DNA of 64,000 nucleotides from NCBI GenBank assembly GCA_017432685.1, contig JAFRIR010000113.1:1-64000 (forward strand). The letters run 5' to 3'. The DNA is from Flexilinea sp. (GTDB taxonomy: Bacteria; Chloroflexota; Anaerolineae; Anaerolineales; Anaerolineaceae). Made by a program: the position numbers and the translations under genes. Positions 42,473 to 50,328 of this stretch are shown one piece after another. The first letter of the stretch is position 1; every line of letters starts with the position of its first letter. Below the pieces are notes generated by a model. That model was given only the letters and a program-made list of their open reading frames with translations. It did no database searches and had not been told where the DNA came from.

Positions 42473-44251
42473 TCAACGCACATAATTTGCGCAGGTATCT
42501 GCATCCCACAAGAACGGGAAGACGTCACACCATAGTCGATTATGATCCACATAAAAGATGAAAGCACTAATAAGAATCAATACCAGGAGCACAATGCCCA
42601 AAGTGATAAACAGCTTCTTATTGCTTTTCTTCTTTCCACTTTTTTCAACAGGTTGGTTCTGGTTCTGCTGCTCCATATTTTGCTGCTGTGCAAATGGATT
42701 ATTTCCGTAAGGCATTTGCTGCTGACCATAAGGGGTATTTCCGTAACCCATCGGAGGCTGCTGTCCCATCATTTGTTGTCCATAGGGATCATTTCCGTAA
42801 CCCATCGGAGGCTGCTGTCCCATCATTTGTTGTCCATAGGGATCATTTCCGTAACCCATCGGAGGCTGCTGTCCCATCATTTGCTGTCCATAGGAATCAT
42901 TTCCGTACCCCATCGGAGGCTGCTGACCCATCATCTGTTGAGAATAGGGATCATTTCCGTACCCCATCGGAGGCTGCTGACCCATCATCTGTTGAGAATA
43001 GGGATCATTTCCGTAACCCATCTGAGACTGCTGCCCCATCATTTGCTGTCCATAGGGATCATTTCCGTACCCCATCGGAGGCTGCTGCCCTATCATCTGT
43101 TGAGAAGAGGGATCATTTCCGTACCCCATCGGAGGCTGCTGTCCCATCATCTGTTGAGAAGAGGGATCATTTCCGTAACCCATCTGCGGTTGCTGTCCCA
43201 TCATCTGTTGAGGATAGGGATTATTTCCGTAACCCATCGGGGGTTGCTGCCCCATCATCTGCTGGGAATAGGGATCATTACCGATCCCTATCTGGGATTG
43301 TTGGCCCATCTGTTGTGAATAGGGATTATTTCCCAGGCCAATCTGTCCTTGTCCATAAGCCACCGGCTGTCCCACAAAAGGCTGCTGGCCATAGGGCATT
43401 TGCTGTCCCATTCCACCCTGTTGACTATAAGACTGAGATTGTTCAGCAAATGATGGCTGAGCGTTCTGCAACTCATTACCATTAGGAGTTTGCTGCTGGG
43501 ATATTGGATTTGCGCCCACAGAGACGGATTGTTCGGAATTATTTTCAGCTGGTGCCTGGGAAACCGCGTCAGTTGAAGATGCCGCCTGGGCACTGAATCC
43601 GTCAGCAGGAGCAGGAACGCTGTTTGATTGCATCGGATTTGCAGTGTTCATTCCATTTGCATCAAATTGACCGAATGTACCGGGCTGGTTATAGCCGTAT
43701 GGTATTTGTCCCTGGTTTACCGGCGGCATACCATAATTATATGCCTGGTTAAAACCGTAATTGTCAGTTCCCTGCGGTGGGATCTGCCCGGCATTTGCAG
43801 CAAAACCATTCATTGCGCCATTATTAGGAAAATTGTTATTATCATTACTCATAGGATTTCCTTGCTTCTTTTCGAAATTATATGAATCCGGCGCATTTCC
43901 AGCCGGTATAGCAGAACCACTCCATTGGCTTCCGGCATCAAAGCCTGCAACCTTTTGAAAAACCAGCATCACGTCTCCACCTAAACCAATCACATCATTT
44001 TCAGATAATTGAACAGGTGCAGAAATTTGAATATTGTTGACGATCGTTCCATTGGTTGAATTATTATCAACCAAAACTACAGCTCCGTTTTGCTGAACAT
44101 ATAAAAATACATGAATTCTTGAAACAGAATTTTCAGTCAAGACAATATCACAGGAACTGTCCCTTCCGATTTTCGTTTCTTCTTTTGTAATCGGAAAAAC
44201 TTTTCCTGTAAGTGAGCCGGAATAAAAACAAAGCTGATATTGTGTATTCAT
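42473..44251 (-). CDS. FHA protein with 18-residue Gln/Gly/Met repeats and C-terminal membrane helix
   Basis: About 592 residues. The FHA domain (about 1-90; TKIGRDSSCDIVLTENSVSR and VDNNSTNGTIVNN) binds phosphothreonine peptides. A long Asn/Gln-rich part is followed by eleven tandem units like QQPPMGYGNDPYGQQMMG (about residues 304-509). Then come a Lys-rich stretch, a membrane helix (LFITLGIVLLVLILISAF) and a short tail with two cysteines. The start at 44251 (ATG after AAGGGATTGAG) is used rather than an upstream TTG. Orientation suggests that FHA and repeats are cytoplasmic. Confidence 0.75.
   Translation of the reverse strand: MNTQYQLCFYSGSLTGKVFPITKEETKIGRDSSCDIVLTENSVSRIHVFLYVQQNGAVVLVDNNSTNGTIVNNIQISAPVQLSENDVIGLGGDVMLVFQKVAGFDAGSQWSGSAIPAGNAPDSYNFEKKQGNPMSNDNNNFPNNGAMNGFAANAGQIPPQGTDNYGFNQAYNYGMPPVNQGQIPYGYNQPGTFGQFDANGMNTANPMQSNSVPAPADGFSAQAASSTDAVSQAPAENNSEQSVSVGANPISQQQTPNGNELQNAQPSFAEQSQSYSQQGGMGQQMPYGQQPFVGQPVAYGQGQIGLGNNPYSQQMGQQSQIGIGNDPYSQQMMGQQPPMGYGNNPYPQQMMGQQPQMGYGNDPSSQQMMGQQPPMGYGNDPSSQQMIGQQPPMGYGNDPYGQQMMGQQSQMGYGNDPYSQQMMGQQPPMGYGNDPYSQQMMGQQPPMGYGNDSYGQQMMGQQPPMGYGNDPYGQQMMGQQPPMGYGNDPYGQQMMGQQPPMGYGNTPYGQQQMPYGNNPFAQQQNMEQQNQNQPVEKSGKKKSNKKLFITLGIVLLVLILISAFIFYVDHNRLWCDVFPFLWDADTCANYVR
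42725..43340. repeat. Tandem 54-bp coding repeat
   Basis: About eleven copies of a 54-bp unit within the FHA gene. Neighbouring copies are nearly identical at the 3' end of the array and more diverged at the other, which suggests recent expansion. Confidence 0.8.
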
Positions 44252-44432
44252 TCTCAATCCCTTATTGGCTTTATCAAGTCATCGATATCATTATATCATG
44301 CAGAATAATTAAATCAAGTTATTTCAAATGATAAAAAGACATTTTCTCCGGAATATTTATATTCCGATCTAAAATCAACCATCATATATATAATATCACA
44401 CTTTTTATAGCCTCAGGGTTATTCATAAAAAT

Positions 44433-44461
44433 AAAGCCTGCATACAGACGGCGCAGGCTTT
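44433..44461 (-). terminator. Terminator of the hydrogenase operon
   Basis: A perfect 9-bp stem AAAGCCTGC (44433-44441) with 44453-44461, followed on the minus strand by TTTATTTTTAT, 22 bp after the last gene. Confidence 0.8.
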
Positions 44462-44483
44462 ATCATTATTGATTTCAGAAATC

Positions 44484-46259
44484 TCAGTCGTTGAATCCAA
44501 CACGAGCCGCATAGCTCGTATGCAGAAGTTCGTGGGCTTTATGAGAATTCGGTTCTCCGAGATATTTTTCGTACAGTTCAACAATCTGCGGATTGTTATG
44601 GGACTGACGAACTGTCTGACGCTCATCTTCGGAGTAAAGGGCTTTCGCACGCTTTTCCTTATAGGTGTCGATGATATTGTCATCTTCCTCAGGCAGGAAG
44701 CATTCACGGACATACGGCTGGCCGCCGCCGTTGATACAACCGCCCGGGCAGCCCATGATCTCAATGAACTGATACTTGGAGGTACCGTTGCGGATCTCAT
44801 CCAGCAGAACCTTCGCGGACTTCATTCCGGAAGCAATGGCAACATTAACTTTAGTGCCGTCGATATCGATCACAGCTTCGCGGATCCCGGCATCATGACC
44901 GCGGACTTCCGTGAATTCGATCTTATCATATTCTTTACCGGTCAGCTTGAAGTAAACGGTACGAAGCGCCGCTTCCATCACACCACCGGTCACACCGAAA
45001 ATCACACCGGCACCGGAGTAGTCGCCCATAATATCCTGATCCCAGTCTTCATCGGGCAGGCGGTTGTAAATGATACCGGAGCGTTTGATCATCTTCGCGA
45101 GTTCGCGGGTGGTGATAACAGCGTCTACATCTTCAATGCCGTTGACCTTGAGCTGTTCACGCTTGTTTTCAAACTTCTTCGCAATACAGGGCATAACGGA
45201 AACAACGAAGACATCCTTTGGATCATATCCATGCTGTTCAGCCCAGTAGGACTTGATGATGGCGCCCTGCATCTGGTGCGGGGATTTGCAGCTGGAAAGA
45301 TGATCCAACAGATCGCCGTAGTTATATTCGGCATAATTGATCCAGCCCGGGGAGCAGGAGGTGATCATCGGCAGCACACCGTTGTTGGTCAGACGGTGCA
45401 GCAGTTCGGTGCCTTCTTCCATGATGGTCAGGTCTGCACCGAAATTGACATCGTAGATCTTTTCGAAACCCAGGCGGCGCAAGGCTGCGATCATCTTGCC
45501 GGTGGTCGGAGTGCCGATCTTGTAACCGAATTCTTCACCAATCGCGGCACGCACAGCCGGAGCTACCTGGCAGACAACATGTTTGCCTGCTTTCACAGCT
45601 TCATCAACCTTATCGATTTCAGATTTTTCCATCAGAGCGCCGGTCGGGCAGACATTGACACACTGACCGCACTGGATACAAGGAGAATTGGCAAAACTGC
45701 GGTTTTCAGCCGGAGAAACAATGGTCTTGAACCCACGATTTTCAAAACCGAGGATGCCGAGGCCGTGAGCATTGGAACAGCGAGCAATGCACCTTCCGCA
45801 GAGGATACACTTGGAGGTATCACGAACCAGCGCAGGAGCCAGTTCATCAAGTGTCGTTGCTGATTTCACGCCTTTATAAGCGTCTTCACGTGCACCGACG
45901 AGCTGTGCAACATGCAGCAGTTCACAGTGACCGTTCTTACCGCACTGCTGGCAGTTTACATTATGGTTGGACAAAAGCAGTTCAACGCTTCTTCTTCTGG
46001 CCTGAACAGACTTCGGATCAGAGATACGAATCTCCATTCCTTCGCTGATCGGGAAAACACAGCTTGCGACAAGTCCGCGGGCGCCGCCGCCGGTTGCAGC
46101 GACAAGGCAGACACGGCAGGATCCCTGGTTGCATTCACCATGATTAAAGGTGCACAGAGAGGGAATCTCATAGCCGCACTTTTTTGCAGCTTCAAGAACT
46201 GTAAGACCGGCTTCTACCTGGTAGGGCTGGCCTTCGATCTTAATATTTACTAATGACAT
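44484..46259 (-). CDS. [FeFe] hydrogenase catalytic subunit (HydA/HndD-like)
   Basis: A 591-residue cytoplasmic catalytic subunit. An N-terminal [2Fe-2S] part (FNHGECNQGSCRVC) is followed by a His-ligated cluster (NVNCQQCGKNGHCELLH) and two [4Fe-4S] sites (CILCGRCIARCS, CIQCGQCVNVCP). The H-cluster motifs are TSCSPGWINYAE, MPCIAKKFE and EIMGCPGGCINGGGQP. The first has Ser where many monomeric enzymes have Cys; this is usual in trimeric bifurcating forms. Length matches HndD/HydA. With the next two genes it forms an NAD(P)-linked hydrogenase. Ribosome site GGGAGGA. Maturation genes hydEFG are not in the window. Confidence 0.92.
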   Translation of the reverse strand: MSLVNIKIEGQPYQVEAGLTVLEAAKKCGYEIPSLCTFNHGECNQGSCRVCLVAATGGGARGLVASCVFPISEGMEIRISDPKSVQARRRSVELLLSNHNVNCQQCGKNGHCELLHVAQLVGAREDAYKGVKSATTLDELAPALVRDTSKCILCGRCIARCSNAHGLGILGFENRGFKTIVSPAENRSFANSPCIQCGQCVNVCPTGALMEKSEIDKVDEAVKAGKHVVCQVAPAVRAAIGEEFGYKIGTPTTGKMIAALRRLGFEKIYDVNFGADLTIMEEGTELLHRLTNNGVLPMITSCSPGWINYAEYNYGDLLDHLSSCKSPHQMQGAIIKSYWAEQHGYDPKDVFVVSVMPCIAKKFENKREQLKVNGIEDVDAVITTRELAKMIKRSGIIYNRLPDEDWDQDIMGDYSGAGVIFGVTGGVMEAALRTVYFKLTGKEYDKIEFTEVRGHDAGIREAVIDIDGTKVNVAIASGMKSAKVLLDEIRNGTSKYQFIEIMGCPGGCINGGGQPYVRECFLPEEDDNIIDTYKEKRAKALYSEDERQTVRQSHNNPQIVELYEKYLGEPNSHKAHELLHTSYAARVGFND

Positions 46260-46273
46260 GAATTTCCTCCCTC

Positions 46274-48160
46274 TTATTGTTTGCTGATCGCGCCGAACTT
46301 ACAGGTAGCCATACAGGCACCGCACTTTACACAGGCAGTCGCATCGATCTTCATGGAAGCGAGCTTGTGCTTCGGAGCAATGTAATCCGTCCTTGTGATG
46401 CAGTTCGCCGGGCAGCCTTTTGCGCACATACCACAGCCAATACACTTTTCAGGATCGATCACATAGGACATCAGTTTCTTGCAGACATGAGCCGGGCATT
46501 TCTTGTCGACGATATGAGCGATATATTCGTCTTTGAAATGGGAAATCGTAGAGTTGATCGGATTTGCCGAAGTTTGTCCAAGCGCACACAGGGAATTTGT
46601 CTTCACGGTGTCGCTGAGCTCTTCCAGCTCTTCCAAATCATGCATGGTTCCTTTTCCTTCGCAAATGCGGGTCAGGATCTCCAGCATTCGTTTCGTACCG
46701 ATACGGCAGGGAGTGCACTTACCGCAGGATTCGTCACAAATAAATTCCATATAGAATTTCGCGACGTCAACCATACAGTTGTCTTCATCCATAACGATGG
46801 CGCCACCGGACCCCATCATAGAGCCTTTGGCAACCAGGTTATCGAAGTCGATCGGTTCATCCAGATATTCTTCGGTCAGACAACCACCGGAAGGGCCGCC
46901 GGTCTGAATGGCTTTGAATTTCTTGTCATTCGGGATACCACCGCCGATATCATAAATCAGTTCACGTAGTGTGGTTCCCATCGGAACTTCGACCAGACCG
47001 ACATTATTGACTTTGCCACCGAGCGCGAATACCTTTGTCCCCTTGGATTTTTCTGTACCAACGGAAGCAAATTCAGCAGCGCCGTTACGGAGAATATACG
47101 GAACACAGGCAAGGGTTTCCACATTGTTCACGCAGGTCGGTTTGTCCCACAGACCCTTGACAGCCGGGAACGGCGGACGCGGACGGGGCATACCACGTTT
47201 CCCCTGGATTGAGTTCAGCAGAGCTGTTTCTTCACCGCAGACAAAAGCACCGGCGCCAAGACGCAGGTGGCAGCGGAAGCTGAAGCCTGATCCAAAGATA
47301 TTGTCACCGAGAAGACCCATTTCTTCGGCTTCCTTCATGGCAATGCGCAGACGCTTCACAGCGATCGGGTATTCAGCGCGGACATAGAAGTAACCGTTGT
47401 GGGCGCCGAAAGCATAACCGGCAATGACCATACCTTCAATGACAGCCAGCGGGTTACCTTCAAGGATGGAACGGTCCATGAACGCACCCGGGTCCCCTTC
47501 ATCGCCGTTGCAGACGATATATTTGTCTTCGCTTTCTACGTTCTTCGCGAACTGCCATTTACGGCCGGTCGGGAACCCCGCACCGCCGCGGCCGCGAAGG
47601 CCGGAGGCCAGAACTTCGTCAATGACTTCCTGCGGATCCATGCTCAATGCACGGCGCAGCCCCTGGAAACCGCCCATACCGAGAGCTTCATTGATGTCTT
47701 CAGGATTAATGACACCACAGCCATGGAGGGCAATGCGTTTTTGTTTTTTGTAGAAGTTGATGTTATCCTGTTTGATGACCTTTTCATGTGTTGCAGGATC
47801 AACATAAAGCAGGCGTTCGACAACTTCACCGCCGATGATATCTTTCTCGACAATCTCTTCAACGTCTTCAATCTTGACCAAACGATAAAGTGTATCTTCC
47901 GGATAGATCTTCACGAACGGTCCCTGAGAGCAGAAACCGAAGCAGCCAACGAGATTGACAGTGGCTTTGTCGGCAACGCCGCGGGCAGCCAGAACTTCGT
48001 CAAATTTCGCTTTGATCTGATCAGAATGGCTGCTCAGACAACCGGTACCACCGCACAGGACGATATGGCGTTTGCCGTCAAGACCCTTGATCTTTTCATC
48101 GAGAGACTTGGTGCAGGATTCGATTTTCGCATTGAGAGCTTCAACAGATGTAATCTTCAT
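46274..48160 (-). CDS. Hydrogenase NADH-binding subunit (HydB/NuoF-like)
   Basis: A 628-residue flavoprotein. An N-terminal thioredoxin-like [2Fe-2S] part (CGGTGCLSSHS, LVGCFGFCSQGP), then the FMN/NAD core (GLRGRGGAGFPTGRKW and CNGDEGDPGAFMDRSILE), cluster N3 site ESCGKCTPCRIGTKR, and two C-terminal [4Fe-4S] sites (CIGCGMCAKGCP, CVKCGACMATCK). It links NADH to ferredoxin and the catalytic subunit. Overlaps hydC by ATGA; 14 bp before hydA. Confidence 0.92.
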   Translation of the reverse strand: MKITSVEALNAKIESCTKSLDEKIKGLDGKRHIVLCGGTGCLSSHSDQIKAKFDEVLAARGVADKATVNLVGCFGFCSQGPFVKIYPEDTLYRLVKIEDVEEIVEKDIIGGEVVERLLYVDPATHEKVIKQDNINFYKKQKRIALHGCGVINPEDINEALGMGGFQGLRRALSMDPQEVIDEVLASGLRGRGGAGFPTGRKWQFAKNVESEDKYIVCNGDEGDPGAFMDRSILEGNPLAVIEGMVIAGYAFGAHNGYFYVRAEYPIAVKRLRIAMKEAEEMGLLGDNIFGSGFSFRCHLRLGAGAFVCGEETALLNSIQGKRGMPRPRPPFPAVKGLWDKPTCVNNVETLACVPYILRNGAAEFASVGTEKSKGTKVFALGGKVNNVGLVEVPMGTTLRELIYDIGGGIPNDKKFKAIQTGGPSGGCLTEEYLDEPIDFDNLVAKGSMMGSGGAIVMDEDNCMVDVAKFYMEFICDESCGKCTPCRIGTKRMLEILTRICEGKGTMHDLEELEELSDTVKTNSLCALGQTSANPINSTISHFKDEYIAHIVDKKCPAHVCKKLMSYVIDPEKCIGCGMCAKGCPANCITRTDYIAPKHKLASMKIDATACVKCGACMATCKFGAISKQ

Positions 48161-48648
48161 GCCTCTGCTCCTTCCTTTGCCTTATATTCAGCAATGACAG
48201 CGGGAACCTTGTCAACGCTCATCTTGGGGTAAACAGTTCCGTTGATACTGACTGCCGGTGCAATACCGCAGGCGCCAATGCAGCGAAGTGCGTCAAGTGT
48301 AAAGAGACCATCTTCTGAAGTCTCACCCGGATTAATTTTGAGGATCTCCGAGAACTTGTCGATGACTTGCTGAGCGCCTTTAACGTAACAAGCAGTACCG
48401 AGGCAGCATCCAATGACATATTTGCCTTTGGGTGTTAAAGAGAAGAACGAATAGAAAGTTACAACACCATAAATTTCCGCAACAGAAATGTTCGTTTCTT
48501 TGGAAACGATTTCCTGCACTTCCAATGGAATGTAACCATATTCGTTCTGAATATCACTCAGGATCATCATGAGGGGTGTGTTCTCATTGTCATAGCGATG
48601 ACAGATCTCAGTGATAGTCTGTACAGCACTTTCGCTTAGTTTGGCCAT
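48157..48648 (-). CDS. Hydrogenase [2Fe-2S] subunit (HydC/NuoE-like)
   Basis: A 163-residue NuoE-like protein with the thioredoxin-fold [2Fe-2S] cysteines in CLGTACYVKGA and CIGACGIAP, and the usual helical start (IQNEYGYIPLEVQEIVS). The start MAKLSESA at 48648 is preferred; in-frame ATGs at 48675 and 48657 have poor spacing to the GGAG site. First gene of the hydrogenase operon. Confidence 0.88.
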   Translation of the reverse strand: MAKLSESAVQTITEICHRYDNENTPLMMILSDIQNEYGYIPLEVQEIVSKETNISVAEIYGVVTFYSFFSLTPKGKYVIGCCLGTACYVKGAQQVIDKFSEILKINPGETSEDGLFTLDALRCIGACGIAPAVSINGTVYPKMSVDKVPAVIAEYKAKEGAEA

Positions 48649-48675
48649 AAACACCATTTCTCCATTTCTTCTCAT

Positions 48676-48897
48676 TTGTATCGGAAAAATTCCGATTTAA
48701 CAAATATATTATACATCATTATTTACCCTTTTTTTGTATATCTTTATATTTAATTTCGGAAAAGGAAAGCATAATTTTAACAGGATATTCGTCATATTTA
48801 ACATGAGTCTGCCGAATTTTCTCATTATTTATGAACAAATTACGAGAAAAACAACCTGTTTAATGTCATATTCATGAAATCAGTTATAATTTCAGCC
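48676..48897. other. AT-rich divergent region between hydC and the 6S-like RNA
   Basis: No coding region is seen. It should hold the hydrogenase promoter on the minus strand, but I cannot pick one -35/-10 pair with confidence. Together with the RNA this fills the space between genes from 48649 to 49137. Confidence 0.4.
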
Positions 48898-48926
48898 TTC
48901 ACAAAATTTCAATTCTCGTGTAAACT
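48898..48926 (+). promoter_or_regulatory. Promoter of the 6S-like RNA
   Basis: TTCACA (48898-48903), 17 bases, then TAAACT (48921-48926). The expected start, 6-8 bases later, coincides with the 5' end of the RNA's closing stem. Confidence 0.65.
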
Positions 48927-48931
48927 AAAGG

Positions 48932-49117
48932 AAGCCCTGGTGTGTTCGCGAGTCTGCAGCATACGTTTTGAGCCAACACCTTAGAAATCGGAGTTCTTCT
49001 CGATTCACTGATAATGCGATAGGCCCCGGCCAAGGCAGCGTTAGTGCGGGGAACACCATCCTGCGTCTTGCAGGTTCAAAAACAATGCAGATAACGGCAC
49101 TTTGGGGTGTTTTTTAT
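48932..49117 (+). ncRNA. ssrS: 6S RNA (ssrS), candidate
   Basis: About 185 bases folding into one long interrupted rod, as 6S RNA does. Seen pairings are CCCTGGTGTG (48935-48944) with 49098-49107, TCTGCA (48953-48958) with TGCAGA (49086-49091), and GTTTTGAGCC (48965-48974) with 49073-49083 with one bulge. A small hairpin CCTGC/GCAGG (49060-49074) lies on the 3' side where 6S RNAs often carry a central-bubble hairpin. A T-run follows. A -10/-35 pair sits at the right distance. Known 6S RNAs bind the housekeeping RNA polymerase. SRP, tmRNA and RNase P signatures are absent. Call rests on structure and size, not on an alignment. Confidence 0.72.
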
Positions 49118-49137
49118 TTAATCGAGGATTTGATGAA

Positions 49138-50328
49138 TCACTTCTGGGTCAACGCTTTTAATTTACCCAGCTTATCTATCCGTGACCATTTCCCGATGGT
49201 CTGATCTTCCTCAAGAAGTTTAATTGCAAGGCAGCGATACTCTTCAAACCGGTCTATATCTTTTGTTTTCAGACAGATTTTCATCGCTTTTTCTGCTGAA
49301 GCATAATCGCCGCTTTCAACAAGATCGCTGTAAATCTCCAATGCTTTCTCTGCATTGCCCCGGTCCAGCATTTTTGCAGCCAAGGCTCTTTTTTCACGAA
49401 CCGTTAGCCCTTCTGTAGAGACCAGGCTCCCATCACTAAATAAATCCATATTATGCCGTCTGACAGCAGTCTCTGAAACAGAGTGTTCTTTCCACAGAGA
49501 AGGATCTGATTCCGCCTGAATAACCAGATCGTTGAAATAAAGCAGAAAAGCCGAAAGGCTTACCACATCGATCTGATTGTGATAAGCAACACCGGCAATG
49601 TGAGAAGCATCTCCGTCCCTCAGAAAATCGCGATAAAGTTCCGGAGCCAGATAACCTGGCACCTCCTCATCACCCCGCTGCAGTTTCAGTACATAGTGTT
49701 CGATGTTGGAAAGCGGAACAGTGCCGAGCGCTTGTTTCCAATATCGCCTGGTCAGCTTCAACAGATCACAATGGACGATCTCTTTGGTAAAATCCGGGAA
49801 CATATGAAAATGAAGCCGGCTTTGAAGCATGGGTATGTCAAAACTTTTTCCGTTATAAGAAAGCAGGATCGGAAATTTGCTGAATATCAGCTCGGTCTGC
49901 CGCAAAAAAGCCCCTTCCGAGCTTAGATCAGGTAAAATCAGCTGATCAACAACATATTGATCGTTCTCAAAATAACCAAGCCCCAGCATAAAAATAAAAC
50001 TGCCGCTTCCGTTCGAAAGCCCTGACGTTTCCGTATCAAAAGCCAATGTATCTCTTTTGTCCGAAAGCTGCATCTCTACCATGGAATCAAACAATGGTGA
50101 TGACTTCAATTCCCCGGTCATTGCAACACGTCCATGCTTCTGTGAAAGCGGTTGTGTGAGCCTGTTGATAAAACATAGACCGTGATCATTTTCGACAACA
50201 ATGCCGTTCGGAAAAGTTTTGAGCAATGAATCCATCTGATCGGATGGCTTTTTTTCCTGCTGCTTCGGACCTTCCGGCATACCTTTTGAAACGCCGAGAG
50301 CCTTCAACCGGGAAAGGATATCACTCAT
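49138..50328 (-). CDS. MrfB-like (YprB) exonuclease
   Basis: About 396 residues, with an RNase H-like DEDDh-type fold: LAFDTETSGLSNGSGSFIFMLG near residue 105-126 holds the first Asp-Glu pair, LLSYNGKSFDIPMLQSRL the second Asp, and VAYHNQIDVVSLSAFL a third. The last ~100 residues have short helical TPR-like repeats. Bacillus MrfB/YprB acts with helicase MrfA in mitomycin-lesion repair. The start at 50328 follows GGGGGACGG and overlaps the helicase gene by 8 bp; a longer frame lies in the helicase. Confidence 0.82.
   Translation of the reverse strand: MSDILSRLKALGVSKGMPEGPKQQEKKPSDQMDSLLKTFPNGIVVENDHGLCFINRLTQPLSQKHGRVAMTGELKSSPLFDSMVEMQLSDKRDTLAFDTETSGLSNGSGSFIFMLGLGYFENDQYVVDQLILPDLSSEGAFLRQTELIFSKFPILLSYNGKSFDIPMLQSRLHFHMFPDFTKEIVHCDLLKLTRRYWKQALGTVPLSNIEHYVLKLQRGDEEVPGYLAPELYRDFLRDGDASHIAGVAYHNQIDVVSLSAFLLYFNDLVIQAESDPSLWKEHSVSETAVRRHNMDLFSDGSLVSTEGLTVREKRALAAKMLDRGNAEKALEIYSDLVESGDYASAEKAMKICLKTKDIDRFEEYRCLAIKLLEEDQTIGKWSRIDKLGKLKALTQK

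Noticed and set aside
42725-43340. Tandem repeat as a CRISPR array
   Set aside because: The period is a multiple of three, units abut without unique spacers, and it encodes an open frame.
42542-43485. Repetitive frames opposite the FHA gene
   Set aside because: They mirror the 54-bp repeat in other frames; the minus strand has the FHA domain and membrane helix.
44469-45863. Long plus-strand frame opposite the hydrogenase catalytic subunit
   Set aside because: Antisense shadow of codon bias; the minus strand carries all cluster motifs.
47399-48232. Plus-strand frame opposite hydB/hydC
   Set aside because: Antisense to clear NuoF/NuoE-type genes, no own features.
48932-49117. SRP RNA, tmRNA or RNase P RNA
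   Set aside because: The conserved SRP loop, the tmRNA 5' end and the RNase P GAGGAAAGUCC block are all missing.
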